Shown one piece after another: positions 27,942 to 34,862 of a DNA stretch of 64,000 nucleotides. Origin of the DNA: Robiginitomaculum sp. Lineage in GTDB: Bacteria; Pseudomonadota; Alphaproteobacteria; Caulobacterales; Maricaulaceae. Position 1 is the first letter of the stretch. Every line of letters starts with the position of its first letter. A model generated the notes under the pieces. It saw only the letters and a list, made by a program, of their open reading frames with translations, searched no databases and was not told where the DNA came from. The stretch is from the NCBI GenBank assembly GCA_016763315.1, contig JAESTZ010000006.1:1-64000 (forward strand), read 5' to 3'. The position numbers and the translations under genes are program-made.

Positions 27942-30475
27942 ATACCCGAATTGGCGGCGAAGGAACCAATGGCTATACTACCAATGATGTGACTAAATAT
28001 TTTCAGGCAGTCCCCAGTGACGGACTAGAGAAAATTATCTGGGCTGAAGCCGACAAGCTGGGTTGGTTCATCAACACAGTAACCTCTGGCGTACTTGATA
28101 ATGAAAAACAAGTAGTAAAAAACGAAAAAAGACAACGTGTGGACAACCAACCCTTTGGGCAAAATTGGGGCCTTATCGGCAAAACTATATATCCGGCTGA
28201 TCACCCATATAGTTGGCAAGTAATTGGCTCATTAGCCGATCTTGATGCCGCCAGCATTGATGATGTCAAAAACTTCTATCGCCGCTGGTATGTACCAAAC
28301 AATGTAACACTTACAATTACCGGCGACTTTGATGTTGATCAGGCAGAGGTCTGGGTTGAAAAATACTTTGGCGAAATCCCGAAAGGCGAAGATGTTGCGC
28401 CATTAACCCCGCGCCCCGGCAAACTAGATAAAATTGTCAATTTAAAAGTGGCCGACAACTTTGCCACCGTACCGCAGCTTACCCTGACATGGCCCTCAAT
28501 CGAGCAATATCACCCAGACTCTTACGCCCTGGATATTCTGGCCACCTACTTAAGTGATGGTAAGCGTGCACCATTAAATGAAGTGCTTATCGACGAAGAA
28601 AAATTATCGACTACAGTTGCCGCATTTACTAATAGCTCCGAACTGGCCGGAGAATTTTATCTTCTGGTTCGAGCCAATGCCGGACAGAACTTGGCCGCAG
28701 TTAAAACCGCCTTGGACAAAGGTCTAGCGCGTTTTGAGAAGAACGGAATATCCGAAGATGACCTGAACCGTATAAAGGCCGGACTTGAAGTTGATTTTTA
28801 CGGAAATATCCAAAGTGTATTGGGCAAAGCTATCCAGTTAGGGGAATACAACACTTACACCAACGATCCCGGGTTTATTCATAAAGATATTGCCAACATT
28901 CAAGCGGTCACAACAGATGACGTAATGCGGGTTTATAACCAATACATTAAAGACAAAAACTATGTTGCGACCAGTTTCACACCTAAAACAGAACTTGATC
29001 TGGCATTGCCGGGAGCTATTTTAACGCAATTTGCTGAAGAAGAAATAATCCAAGGCGCAGAAACACAAACAAACTTTGATCCAACCGCTCGGACATTTAC
29101 GCCAACTCCGTCATCATTTGATCGAACTATTGAGCCGGGTTTTGGCAAAGCAATTACCATGACCGCACCAATTGTTTGGCGTGGAGAAACCAAGAATGGC
29201 ATTCAGCTGTTCGGTATTGAAAATGACGAAACACCGCTAATTTACTTTAACCTTGAAATTGATGCTGGCGACAGACGCGGTACTCTCGAACAACCGGCGG
29301 TCGCTACATTAACTGCGGCTCTTATGAACAAGGGTACAAATAGTAAAACCACCGCCGAACTTGAAGATGCGATAAAATCTCTTGGCTCATCAATTTCCAT
29401 CTCCAGCACCCAAAGCGGCACCTACCTTCAAGGCAGCACCCTGGCCAGAAACTTTAACCAAACAATGGCACTGGCCGAAGAAATATTATTGCAACCACGT
29501 TGGGACAGCGACGAATTTGCTACTTTAATGCTGGAAGCTGCAAATAACATTGACCAAGCTGCAGCTAATCCGTCATCAATCGTCGCCCGCGAGTTTCAAG
29601 CTATAATGTACCCAAGCGACAATATTTATAGTGTTTATGGATATGGCTCCAAAGACAAATTGCAAACCGTCACCCTTGACGATTTAAAAGATTTTTACAC
29701 CACATATTACACACCGGTAAATGCAAAGTTCCGAATTGTTGGTGATATTTCTGCGATCAAAGTCAAAGCGGCTCTAACCGGTATTGGTCAGAAATGGAAC
29801 GGAGAGGCGAACCCAAAACTAGACATAGGCCAAGCAATTGCACCTACAAGATCTACAATTTACTTTTACGATATACCCGGAGCAAAACAATCCAGCTTTC
29901 GATTTGGTTATCCGTCTATGGCGATTCTAGACCCGGATTTTGTAAAAACCAATGCCATGAATTACTTGCTTGGAAACATCTACACCTCAAAATTGAACAC
30001 CGAGTTGCGAGTTAATAAGGGTTATACTTATGGCATTCGCTCAAGTTTTGCTGCGATAAAAGATCGAGGAACATTTACTGTCCGCACCAGCGTCAGATCT
30101 AATGTTACTTATGAGTCCGCCCAATTGATCCGTGACATTCTAGCCGAATATGGCTCTAGCTTTACTGCCGAAGACCTACAAACCATGAAAAGCGCAATCA
30201 TCAAAGGACAGGCACTAAAATCCGAAACCCTGTCTGCTAAACTGGTCATGTTGGGACAAATCAGTGATTACGGGTTTTCTGACGATTACCGTTTGCAAGA
30301 TGCCGCACAAATCAAAGCTATGACCCTTGATGATATTGCGCGGTTATCCAAGAAATACCTGACCCCTGATGCCATGCACATGGTTATCGCTGGTGACGCA
30401 AAAACCCAGCTTGAAAATCTGAACCAGCTTGGTTTTGGAGAGCCTGTATTGCTAAACAAAACCACAACCGAGTAA
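27938..30475 (+). CDS. M16 family zinc metalloprotease, main part downstream of frameshift
   Basis: The 845-codon continuation of the gene at 27621. It begins inside the first M16 domain (MNTRIGGEGTNGYTTNDVTKYF) and includes the distal zinc ligand region IIWAEADKLGWF with the conserved glutamate, then two M16 C-terminal repeats and a second, inactive M16 half lacking HxxEH. Joined to the upstream piece it would be about 951 residues, normal for a two-domain M16 protein. On its own it lacks signal peptide and zinc histidines, so it could not work. The ATG at 27938 is probably only an internal methionine. Substrates of these envelope proteases are peptides or misfolded proteins. Confidence 0.85.
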   Translation: MNTRIGGEGTNGYTTNDVTKYFQAVPSDGLEKIIWAEADKLGWFINTVTSGVLDNEKQVVKNEKRQRVDNQPFGQNWGLIGKTIYPADHPYSWQVIGSLADLDAASIDDVKNFYRRWYVPNNVTLTITGDFDVDQAEVWVEKYFGEIPKGEDVAPLTPRPGKLDKIVNLKVADNFATVPQLTLTWPSIEQYHPDSYALDILATYLSDGKRAPLNEVLIDEEKLSTTVAAFTNSSELAGEFYLLVRANAGQNLAAVKTALDKGLARFEKNGISEDDLNRIKAGLEVDFYGNIQSVLGKAIQLGEYNTYTNDPGFIHKDIANIQAVTTDDVMRVYNQYIKDKNYVATSFTPKTELDLALPGAILTQFAEEEIIQGAETQTNFDPTARTFTPTPSSFDRTIEPGFGKAITMTAPIVWRGETKNGIQLFGIENDETPLIYFNLEIDAGDRRGTLEQPAVATLTAALMNKGTNSKTTAELEDAIKSLGSSISISSTQSGTYLQGSTLARNFNQTMALAEEILLQPRWDSDEFATLMLEAANNIDQAAANPSSIVAREFQAIMYPSDNIYSVYGYGSKDKLQTVTLDDLKDFYTTYYTPVNAKFRIVGDISAIKVKAALTGIGQKWNGEANPKLDIGQAIAPTRSTIYFYDIPGAKQSSFRFGYPSMAILDPDFVKTNAMNYLLGNIYTSKLNTELRVNKGYTYGIRSSFAAIKDRGTFTVRTSVRSNVTYESAQLIRDILAEYGSSFTAEDLQTMKSAIIKGQALKSETLSAKLVMLGQISDYGFSDDYRLQDAAQIKAMTLDDIARLSKKYLTPDAMHMVIAGDAKTQLENLNQLGFGEPVLLNKTTTE

Positions 30476-30560
30476 TAACTCATTGCCCGGGAGAATTATT
30501 TTAAGGGATAAGCAAAATCAATGCGTACTTATAATTGAATGAAAATAAGGAAACATTGAT

Positions 30561-31280
30561 ATGCAAATCAATATTGGAAAAATTCTAATCATGACTGTCA
30601 TGGTCATTATTGCCGGAGCGATAAGTCAACAGGCATTTGCCCACCCGGGTGCGGTGCATGATGACAAGCCCGCAGCCCCTGTCACCCAGAACAAAGCTAC
30701 ATCTGAACATGACGGCATGGAAATGCCCGCACATGCAGATGGCGAGCAACATGCAGCCAATGGTGAAGATGACCATGCGGCAAGCGAAGCAGACGCTGGA
30801 GGCCACTCACATTGGGGGCTAGATCCCGACAGTAGCCAATTTTCCAAAGTCATGGCAGGTATCGGCAAATATCACCCTTTGGTCGTACATTTTCCAATCG
30901 CCTTGTTTCTGACCGCAGCTTTGGCACAAGCCATGTTATTGCGCGGCTCCAGTTTTTCATCAAGCGGAACAGTCAGATTTATGGTTTGGATGGGTTTAAT
31001 ATCAGTTATTGGCGCAGGACTTCTTGGTTGGGCGCATTCTGGCCCCCCACAACCGGCCGAAGCACCGGTAATGTTTTCGCACCGCTGGATAGGAACATCC
31101 ATGTTAGCAGTGGCGGCATTGACCGTTTGGCTAATGGAAAAAGCAAGATCAGGATCAAGCTCGCAAACCAATTTGCTGTTTAACTTATCTTTATTCCTTA
31201 TGGCAGCGCTGGTTGCGATAAACGGCTTCCTTGGCGGAGCATTAGCCCATGGCGGTATTAAACACCTATTACCTTGGTAA
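30561..31280 (+). CDS. DUF2231-type membrane protein with histidine-rich periplasmic N-terminus
   Basis: 239 residues. A signal sequence (residues about 1-27) ends in QQAFA. A periplasmic stretch follows that is rich in His, Asp, Glu and Met (residues 28-85), which would suit metal binding. Then GKYHPLVVHFPIALFLTAAL opens a bundle of about four membrane helices, as in the DUF2231 family. No enzymatic function is known for the family. It heads a plus-strand series with the DUF4440-like gene and the CnrYXH-like genes, which supports a role in metal response. Confidence 0.72.
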   Translation: MQINIGKILIMTVMVIIAGAISQQAFAHPGAVHDDKPAAPVTQNKATSEHDGMEMPAHADGEQHAANGEDDHAASEADAGGHSHWGLDPDSSQFSKVMAGIGKYHPLVVHFPIALFLTAALAQAMLLRGSSFSSSGTVRFMVWMGLISVIGAGLLGWAHSGPPQPAEAPVMFSHRWIGTSMLAVAALTVWLMEKARSGSSSQTNLLFNLSLFLMAALVAINGFLGGALAHGGIKHLLPW

Positions 31281-31349
31281 TTAACCGAAAAAGCCAAGGT
31301 AACTACAAAACTAAAACGAACATAAATTTATAATTGCAGGAGCAATCAC

Positions 31350-31853
31350 ATGAGAAACTTATTAATTTTAATACTTACATTGATCTTTGGGATTACTTAT
31401 TCCGCCGCAGCTCTGGCTGGCCCCGGTCATGATGACGGACATTCCAGCCACAAAGAAATGCCGGCAATGAGTAAACAGCAAACAGATGTTGTCTCGGTAA
31501 TGAAAGCTTATTCAGCGGCAATCAACACCGAAGAAGTTGCCGTTATGGAAAATCTGGTAATGGCCGAAGGTACTGACTTTACAATTTTTGAAGGTTCAGG
31601 AAAAAATATCGGCTGGGCTGATTATCGTGATCACCATCTGGCTCCTGAATTTGCTAATGCCGATCTGGTTTTCAGCAAATACGAATACGGCAACATTAAA
31701 AGCACTGTTTCCGGTGATATGGCTTTTGCAACATTCTCCATCGACATCGCCTACACCTATAAAGGCGAAGCCAAAACCAAAAAAGGTCAAGGCACCGCCG
31801 TTTTAAGACTAGTTGGCGGGCAATGGAAAATCGCCCATTTACAAACTTCTTGA
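31350..31853 (+). CDS. Secreted NTF2-like (DUF4440/SnoaL-type) protein
   Basis: 167 residues with a cleavable signal ending near ALA (residue 22), then a short His/Asp-rich stretch (GPGHDDGHSSHKEM). One NTF2-like alpha+beta domain follows: VVSVMKAYSAAINTEEV, EGSGKNIGWADYRDHHL, GTAVLRLVGGQWKIAHLQTS. Members of this fold bind small ligands, and many have no known reaction. The His-rich N-terminus matches that of the upstream membrane protein, hinting at a shared metal function. AGGAG lies 6 bases before the ATG. Confidence 0.75.
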   Translation: MRNLLILILTLIFGITYSAAALAGPGHDDGHSSHKEMPAMSKQQTDVVSVMKAYSAAINTEEVAVMENLVMAEGTDFTIFEGSGKNIGWADYRDHHLAPEFANADLVFSKYEYGNIKSTVSGDMAFATFSIDIAYTYKGEAKTKKGQGTAVLRLVGGQWKIAHLQTS

Positions 31854-31861
31854 ATCAAAAA

Positions 31862-31884
31862 GAGCTGGTGCTTTGCACCAGCTC
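31862..31884 (-). terminator. Perfect 10-bp hairpin with T-run on the minus strand
   Basis: GAGCTGGTGC, a TTT loop and GCACCAGCTC form a perfect stem between the DUF4440-like gene and the anti-sigma gene. Read on the minus strand it is followed by TTTTTGATT, a classical intrinsic terminator. On the plus strand no T-run follows. No minus-strand gene ends here; the nearest is the mer-like operon ending at 33184. It may stop antisense read-through across cnrYXH, or stabilise the plus-strand message. Confidence 0.65.
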
Positions 31885-31899
31885 AACAAGAGACGAACG

Positions 31900-32181
31900 A
31901 TGACAAAAATAAAAAATAATATTGATCAAATGCTAAGACAGCTAAACCAGCATGTTAACCCACCTAAACTGAACACACTTGAAGCAAATGTTTGGCAGAA
32001 AATTGAAAATCGTACGGCCAATACTATTGGCAATTTGTCGTTATTTTGGCGTACCGCAATTTTGTCATCGGTGCTGTTTGCCGGCGGCCTTGTCGGAGCT
32101 AATGCAACGACCAATGATCCAGCTTTAGTGGTATTTTCCAACGCCCCGGCTTATAGTATAATGACACTGCTTGACGACTAA
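31900..32181 (+). CDS. CnrY-like membrane anti-sigma factor
   Basis: 93 residues: a cytoplasmic N-terminal half (residues 1-48), one membrane helix (about 49-67, FWRTAILSSVLFAGGLVGA) and a short periplasmic tail. Size and topology fit CnrY of Cupriavidus (about 95 residues), which holds the sigma factor CnrH at the membrane. Direct sequence similarity is weak, so the call rests on gene order: the CnrX-like sensor and an ECF sigma factor follow at once. The start is the ATG at 31900; the frame is open to 31813 but would overlap the upstream gene and the hairpin. Confidence 0.68.
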   Translation: MTKIKNNIDQMLRQLNQHVNPPKLNTLEANVWQKIENRTANTIGNLSLFWRTAILSSVLFAGGLVGANATTNDPALVVFSNAPAYSIMTLLDD

Positions 32182-32196
32182 CTGGATACCTTCTTT

Positions 32197-32628
32197 ATGC
32201 GCAACACGTTCCTTTTAATTATTCTCAGCCTATTGGTTGGTTTAGGTGGGGTCTGGATTGGTAAAACATTGTTTTTGCCACACCCGACTGTTTCTTCTGA
32301 TCTACACTCTGAAATTCACAATTCATTGCAATTATCATCTGAACAGGAACAACAAATTCACCTGTTAGAAAAAGAATTTGCCAAACGCAAAGCAGCGCTA
32401 GAAGGTCAGTTAAAAACCGCAAACGGCTCACTATCAGAGGCCATAGCCAAGGATCATGAACTGTCAGATAATGTAACCAAAGCCGGTGAACAATACCTGA
32501 TAATTTTGGGGGAATTGCAAAAAGAAACTTTGCAGCATATTTTCAAAATGAGGGCTGTATTGAACGAGAGCCAAGCTGCAAAATTTGATAAGATCGTAAT
32601 TCGCTCTCTCCATGCCGCAACCAAATAA
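32197..32628 (+). CDS. cnrX: CnrX-like periplasmic nickel/cobalt sensor
   Basis: 143 residues with an N-terminal membrane anchor (about residues 5-22) and a helical-hairpin sensor domain of the metal-resistance/Spy-like type. In C. metallidurans CnrX, Ni or Co is bound by H42, H46, E63, H119 and M123. Here H37, H41, E58, H114 and M118 occupy the same places with a constant offset of five. The pairs read LHSEIHNSL and LQHIFKMRA. The metal site is therefore intact. In the known system metal binding releases CnrH from CnrY. The stop overlaps the sigma gene by 17 bases. Confidence 0.88.
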   Translation: MRNTFLLIILSLLVGLGGVWIGKTLFLPHPTVSSDLHSEIHNSLQLSSEQEQQIHLLEKEFAKRKAALEGQLKTANGSLSEAIAKDHELSDNVTKAGEQYLIILGELQKETLQHIFKMRAVLNESQAAKFDKIVIRSLHAATK

Positions 32629-33187
32629 AACTGACTTTTCCAAAGAAAGTGATCAAGCCTTGGTTCAGCTTACGCTGAACCATGAAGACTTTGCTTTTAC
32701 AATATTAATGCGGCGTTTTAAATTACCATTATTCAAGTTTGCCTTACGTCACATAGGTGATTCTGATGATGCAGAAGATATAGTTCAAGAAACGTTTGTT
32801 GCCGCACACCGTAATTTATTTCGGTACAATCCACAATTCGCAGTATCAACCTGGCTTTACCGTATAGCCCTAAATAAATGCCGAGACCTTGGGCGCAAAC
32901 GCAAAACCGTGTCTTTCATGAATAGAATGAACCCTTTTCTCGAACAGCAAGTTGCGCAATTTGCAGACTCGGCCACTCCAGAAAGCAATTTGTTGGAAAA
33001 AACCGCACTGCAATCACTGGCTACCCAAGTAGCTGCACTTCCAACAAAATTGCGTGAACCACTGATACTTTGCGCCATCGAAGACATAAGCCATAAACAA
33101 GCAGCAGAAATATTAGGAACTACTCCCAAAGCAATAGAGACCAGAATTTATCGGGCGCGGAAATTACTAGAGCCAAGACCAGATTAA
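32612..33187 (+). CDS. ECF RNA polymerase sigma factor, CnrH-like
   Basis: 191 residues with region 2 (FALRHIGDSDDAEDIVQETF) and region 4 (LREPLILCAIEDISHKQAAE, then TPKAIETRIYRARKLL), and no region 3, as in extracytoplasmic-function sigma factors. Following an anti-sigma and a CnrX-like sensor, it should direct transcription of metal-resistance genes when Ni or Co enters the periplasm. Its targets here are not proven. The stop codon overlaps the stop of the convergent MerT-like gene (TTAA at 33184-33187). Confidence 0.88.
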   Translation: MPQPNKTDFSKESDQALVQLTLNHEDFAFTILMRRFKLPLFKFALRHIGDSDDAEDIVQETFVAAHRNLFRYNPQFAVSTWLYRIALNKCRDLGRKRKTVSFMNRMNPFLEQQVAQFADSATPESNLLEKTALQSLATQVAALPTKLREPLILCAIEDISHKQAAEILGTTPKAIETRIYRARKLLEPRPD

Positions 33188-33585
33188 CCCAGCCAATTAT
33201 AAAGTGGCAGAGCAAGATAACTGGCACTAAATCCAATTAGCCAAATAAGAGATGAAGCCAATACTACTTTGCGGTTCCAACTTACTACATTCTGACATTC
33301 TGCCGCCAATATCACATCAGATGGACAACTGCGCCCCGGCCGATAAAGCAACCACGCTGAAAACATCAGTATCGAGCCGCTAGCCAGAAACATCCACAAT
33401 TTATACTTCGCCATCACGACTAGAAACGGCAGGTTTGCGAACAAAGCTGCTGATAAGGCACCGGCACCTATGCTAACCAAAACTATAGGCAAAGCGCAGC
33501 AAATCAATGTGGTTGAAGATGTGAGCAATACAAGCCAACCCCATTTTCCTTGCCGTGCCTGTTGATCAAGTGGAGATGAGTGCAT
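33184..33585 (-). CDS. MerT-like mercuric/metal transport membrane protein
   Basis: 133 residues with three or four membrane helices. The first helix carries the vicinal cysteine pair C29-C30 in TLICCALPIVLVSIGAGA, the mark of MerT. A second pair appears in the loop GRSCPSDVILAAEC, as in MerT/MerC relatives. MerT accepts the metal from MerP and brings it into the cytoplasm. The MerP-like gene lies directly upstream with 1-base overlap. No merA reductase is in the window, so the natural metal may not be mercury. Confidence 0.82.
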   Translation of the reverse strand: MHSSPLDQQARQGKWGWLVLLTSSTTLICCALPIVLVSIGAGALSAALFANLPFLVVMAKYKLWMFLASGSILMFSAWLLYRPGRSCPSDVILAAECQNVVSWNRKVVLASSLIWLIGFSASYLALPLYNWLG

Positions 33586-33890
33586 TATTTTTTACAACCA
33601 ACAGTAACTTTACTACTAACGAAGGTAAAACCTTTATCCAGAAACAATTTCTTCAAGGTTTCATCATCCAATTTCGACTGATCAGAAGCACAAACCTCTA
33701 TCAGCCCCTCATCAAGGTTGGTAACAACCGATTTAACGCCGGTTATCTTTTGTAGAGATTTTTCAGAAGTAGCTACGCAAAATGGGCACGTCATACCATC
33801 AACTCGTATTGCAGTAGTTGTATCCGCAGCGATAATTGCTACAGGAAAAGCGATAATTGCTAATGTTAATACCCAGAAAGGTCTATTCAT
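33585..33890 (-). CDS. MerP-like periplasmic heavy-metal-binding protein
   Basis: 101 residues: signal peptide (about 1-22, ending IIAADT) and one heavy-metal-associated domain with VDGMTCPFCVATSEKSL, where C35 and C38 form the metal site. It pairs with the MerT-like gene downstream. AGGAG lies close before the ATG. The segment before the gene resembles the operator-like sequence before the outer-membrane gene upstream. Confidence 0.86.
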   Translation of the reverse strand: MNRPFWVLTLAIIAFPVAIIAADTTTAIRVDGMTCPFCVATSEKSLQKITGVKSVVTNLDEGLIEVCASDQSKLDDETLKKLFLDKGFTFVSSKVTVGCKK

Positions 33891-33917
33891 TTTATTACTC
33901 CTAAAGTTGCTACGCAG

Positions 33918-34784
33918 TTAATAATTAACCCGCAACCCAATGCGGGTTTGGAAATCTGGTGTGATGTCAGTTACTGGTAAATCCTGCCACAACGGAACCT
34001 TTAATGAAACTTCAGCAATCCAACGCTTTGTGGCCAGTTGTATTGCCGGTGCGATGTATGCCGAGCGGCCACCGCTAGCAGTAATTGCAACTCCATTAAT
34101 ACGGGTTTTGGCAATCGTCGTATATCCGCTTTCCAAAACCGCATACAAATATGCAGGGTTTTGATTGCCTAATACCCGATCATGCAGCCGCATTTGCAAC
34201 GAGGTCTCAATGCGCAAAGCGTCACCAATTTGCAAACCTGAATTGCTACCATTGAACTGATAACTGATCTGGCTGTCACTTTGCCATTTTGTATTAGCAA
34301 AGGTAGCAACAACGCCGCCAAACCCATCTAGACTGCCGGTTCCAGTTTGTAATGCTGCCGGCAAGACACCAGTAACATCAACAATACTATTTTTACCAGT
34401 GGGTAACTTTACACCAACAAACGGAGCAATTCTAAAGGTGCTGCCAAGTTGGTCACGTTGTAATAATGTATATCTTGCAAACACTCTGGAATCACCAACA
34501 CCACTTGATTGTCGGCTTTGAGCAAAACGTTGCAATTGCTGTTGCCCTACCGGAATTACCGCAAATAAAGCAAGTTTTGAATTAATACCATAGCCGCTGG
34601 CTATAACGATTTGCTGACGGTCAAGCTCTGCGTCAGAGCTACTTGCGGTCGAATAAATAAACTGCCCACGAACGATAACCTCGCCTTTACTGACTGGTAG
34701 TGCAGTATTAAAAGTCACTGGCGCAGCAATCGCCATACTAGGCAAACCAAATATTATTGCCGCTATGAAAGTTTCATTTTTCAT
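33918..34784 (-). CDS. Outer-membrane beta-barrel protein (phenol-MetA/transporter type)
   Basis: 288 residues with a signal peptide ending near SMAIA (residue 20) and alternating beta-strand patterns to the C-terminal NY. Blocks such as RVFARYTLLQRDQLGSTFRI, APFVGVKLPTGKNS and ESGYTTIAKTRING fit the PF13557-like barrels often annotated as transporter or MetA-pathway proteins. Such genes often accompany mer-type clusters. The cargo is unknown. The start codon lies inside a 16-bp perfect inverted repeat (34755-34794), and a MerR-type promoter-like sequence lies directly upstream. Confidence 0.75.
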   Translation of the reverse strand: MKNETFIAAIIFGLPSMAIAAPVTFNTALPVSKGEVIVRGQFIYSTASSSDAELDRQQIVIASGYGINSKLALFAVIPVGQQQLQRFAQSRQSSGVGDSRVFARYTLLQRDQLGSTFRIAPFVGVKLPTGKNSIVDVTGVLPAALQTGTGSLDGFGGVVATFANTKWQSDSQISYQFNGSNSGLQIGDALRIETSLQMRLHDRVLGNQNPAYLYAVLESGYTTIAKTRINGVAITASGGRSAYIAPAIQLATKRWIAEVSLKVPLWQDLPVTDITPDFQTRIGLRVNY

Positions 34785-34794
34785 AGCGGCAATA
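34755..34794 (-). promoter_or_regulatory. 16-bp perfect inverted repeat across the start codon of the outer-membrane gene
   Basis: The arms 34755-34770 (TATTGCCGCTATGAAA) and 34779-34794 are exact reverse complements around an 8-base loop. The ATG at 34784 sits inside the repeat. In RNA this would hide the start codon; as DNA it could be an operator. It overlaps the predicted -10 box at 34791-34796. Confidence 0.7.
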
Positions 34795-34821
34795 TAACAC
34801 CTAAAGTAACTACAGCTACAA
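34791..34821 (-). promoter_or_regulatory. MerR-family-type promoter with 19-bp spacer
   Basis: On the minus strand TTGTAG (34816-34821) and TATATT (34791-34796) are separated by 19 bases containing CTGTAGTTACTTTAG, a partial dyad. The long spacer and the sequence are close to promoters activated by PbrR, CadR or ZntR. No MerR-family regulator gene is present in the window, so the activator would act in trans. A similar 21-base stretch (17 of 21 identical) lies at 33893-33913 before the MerP-like gene. Confidence 0.5.
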
Positions 34822-34862
34822 TATGCTAAACAGCCAAATCACAACAAAGTGAACAGCATCAT

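Noticed and set aside
33184-33890. Full mercury-resistance operon
   Set aside because: MerT- and MerP-like genes are present but no merA, merB or merR, so mercury reduction cannot be claimed.
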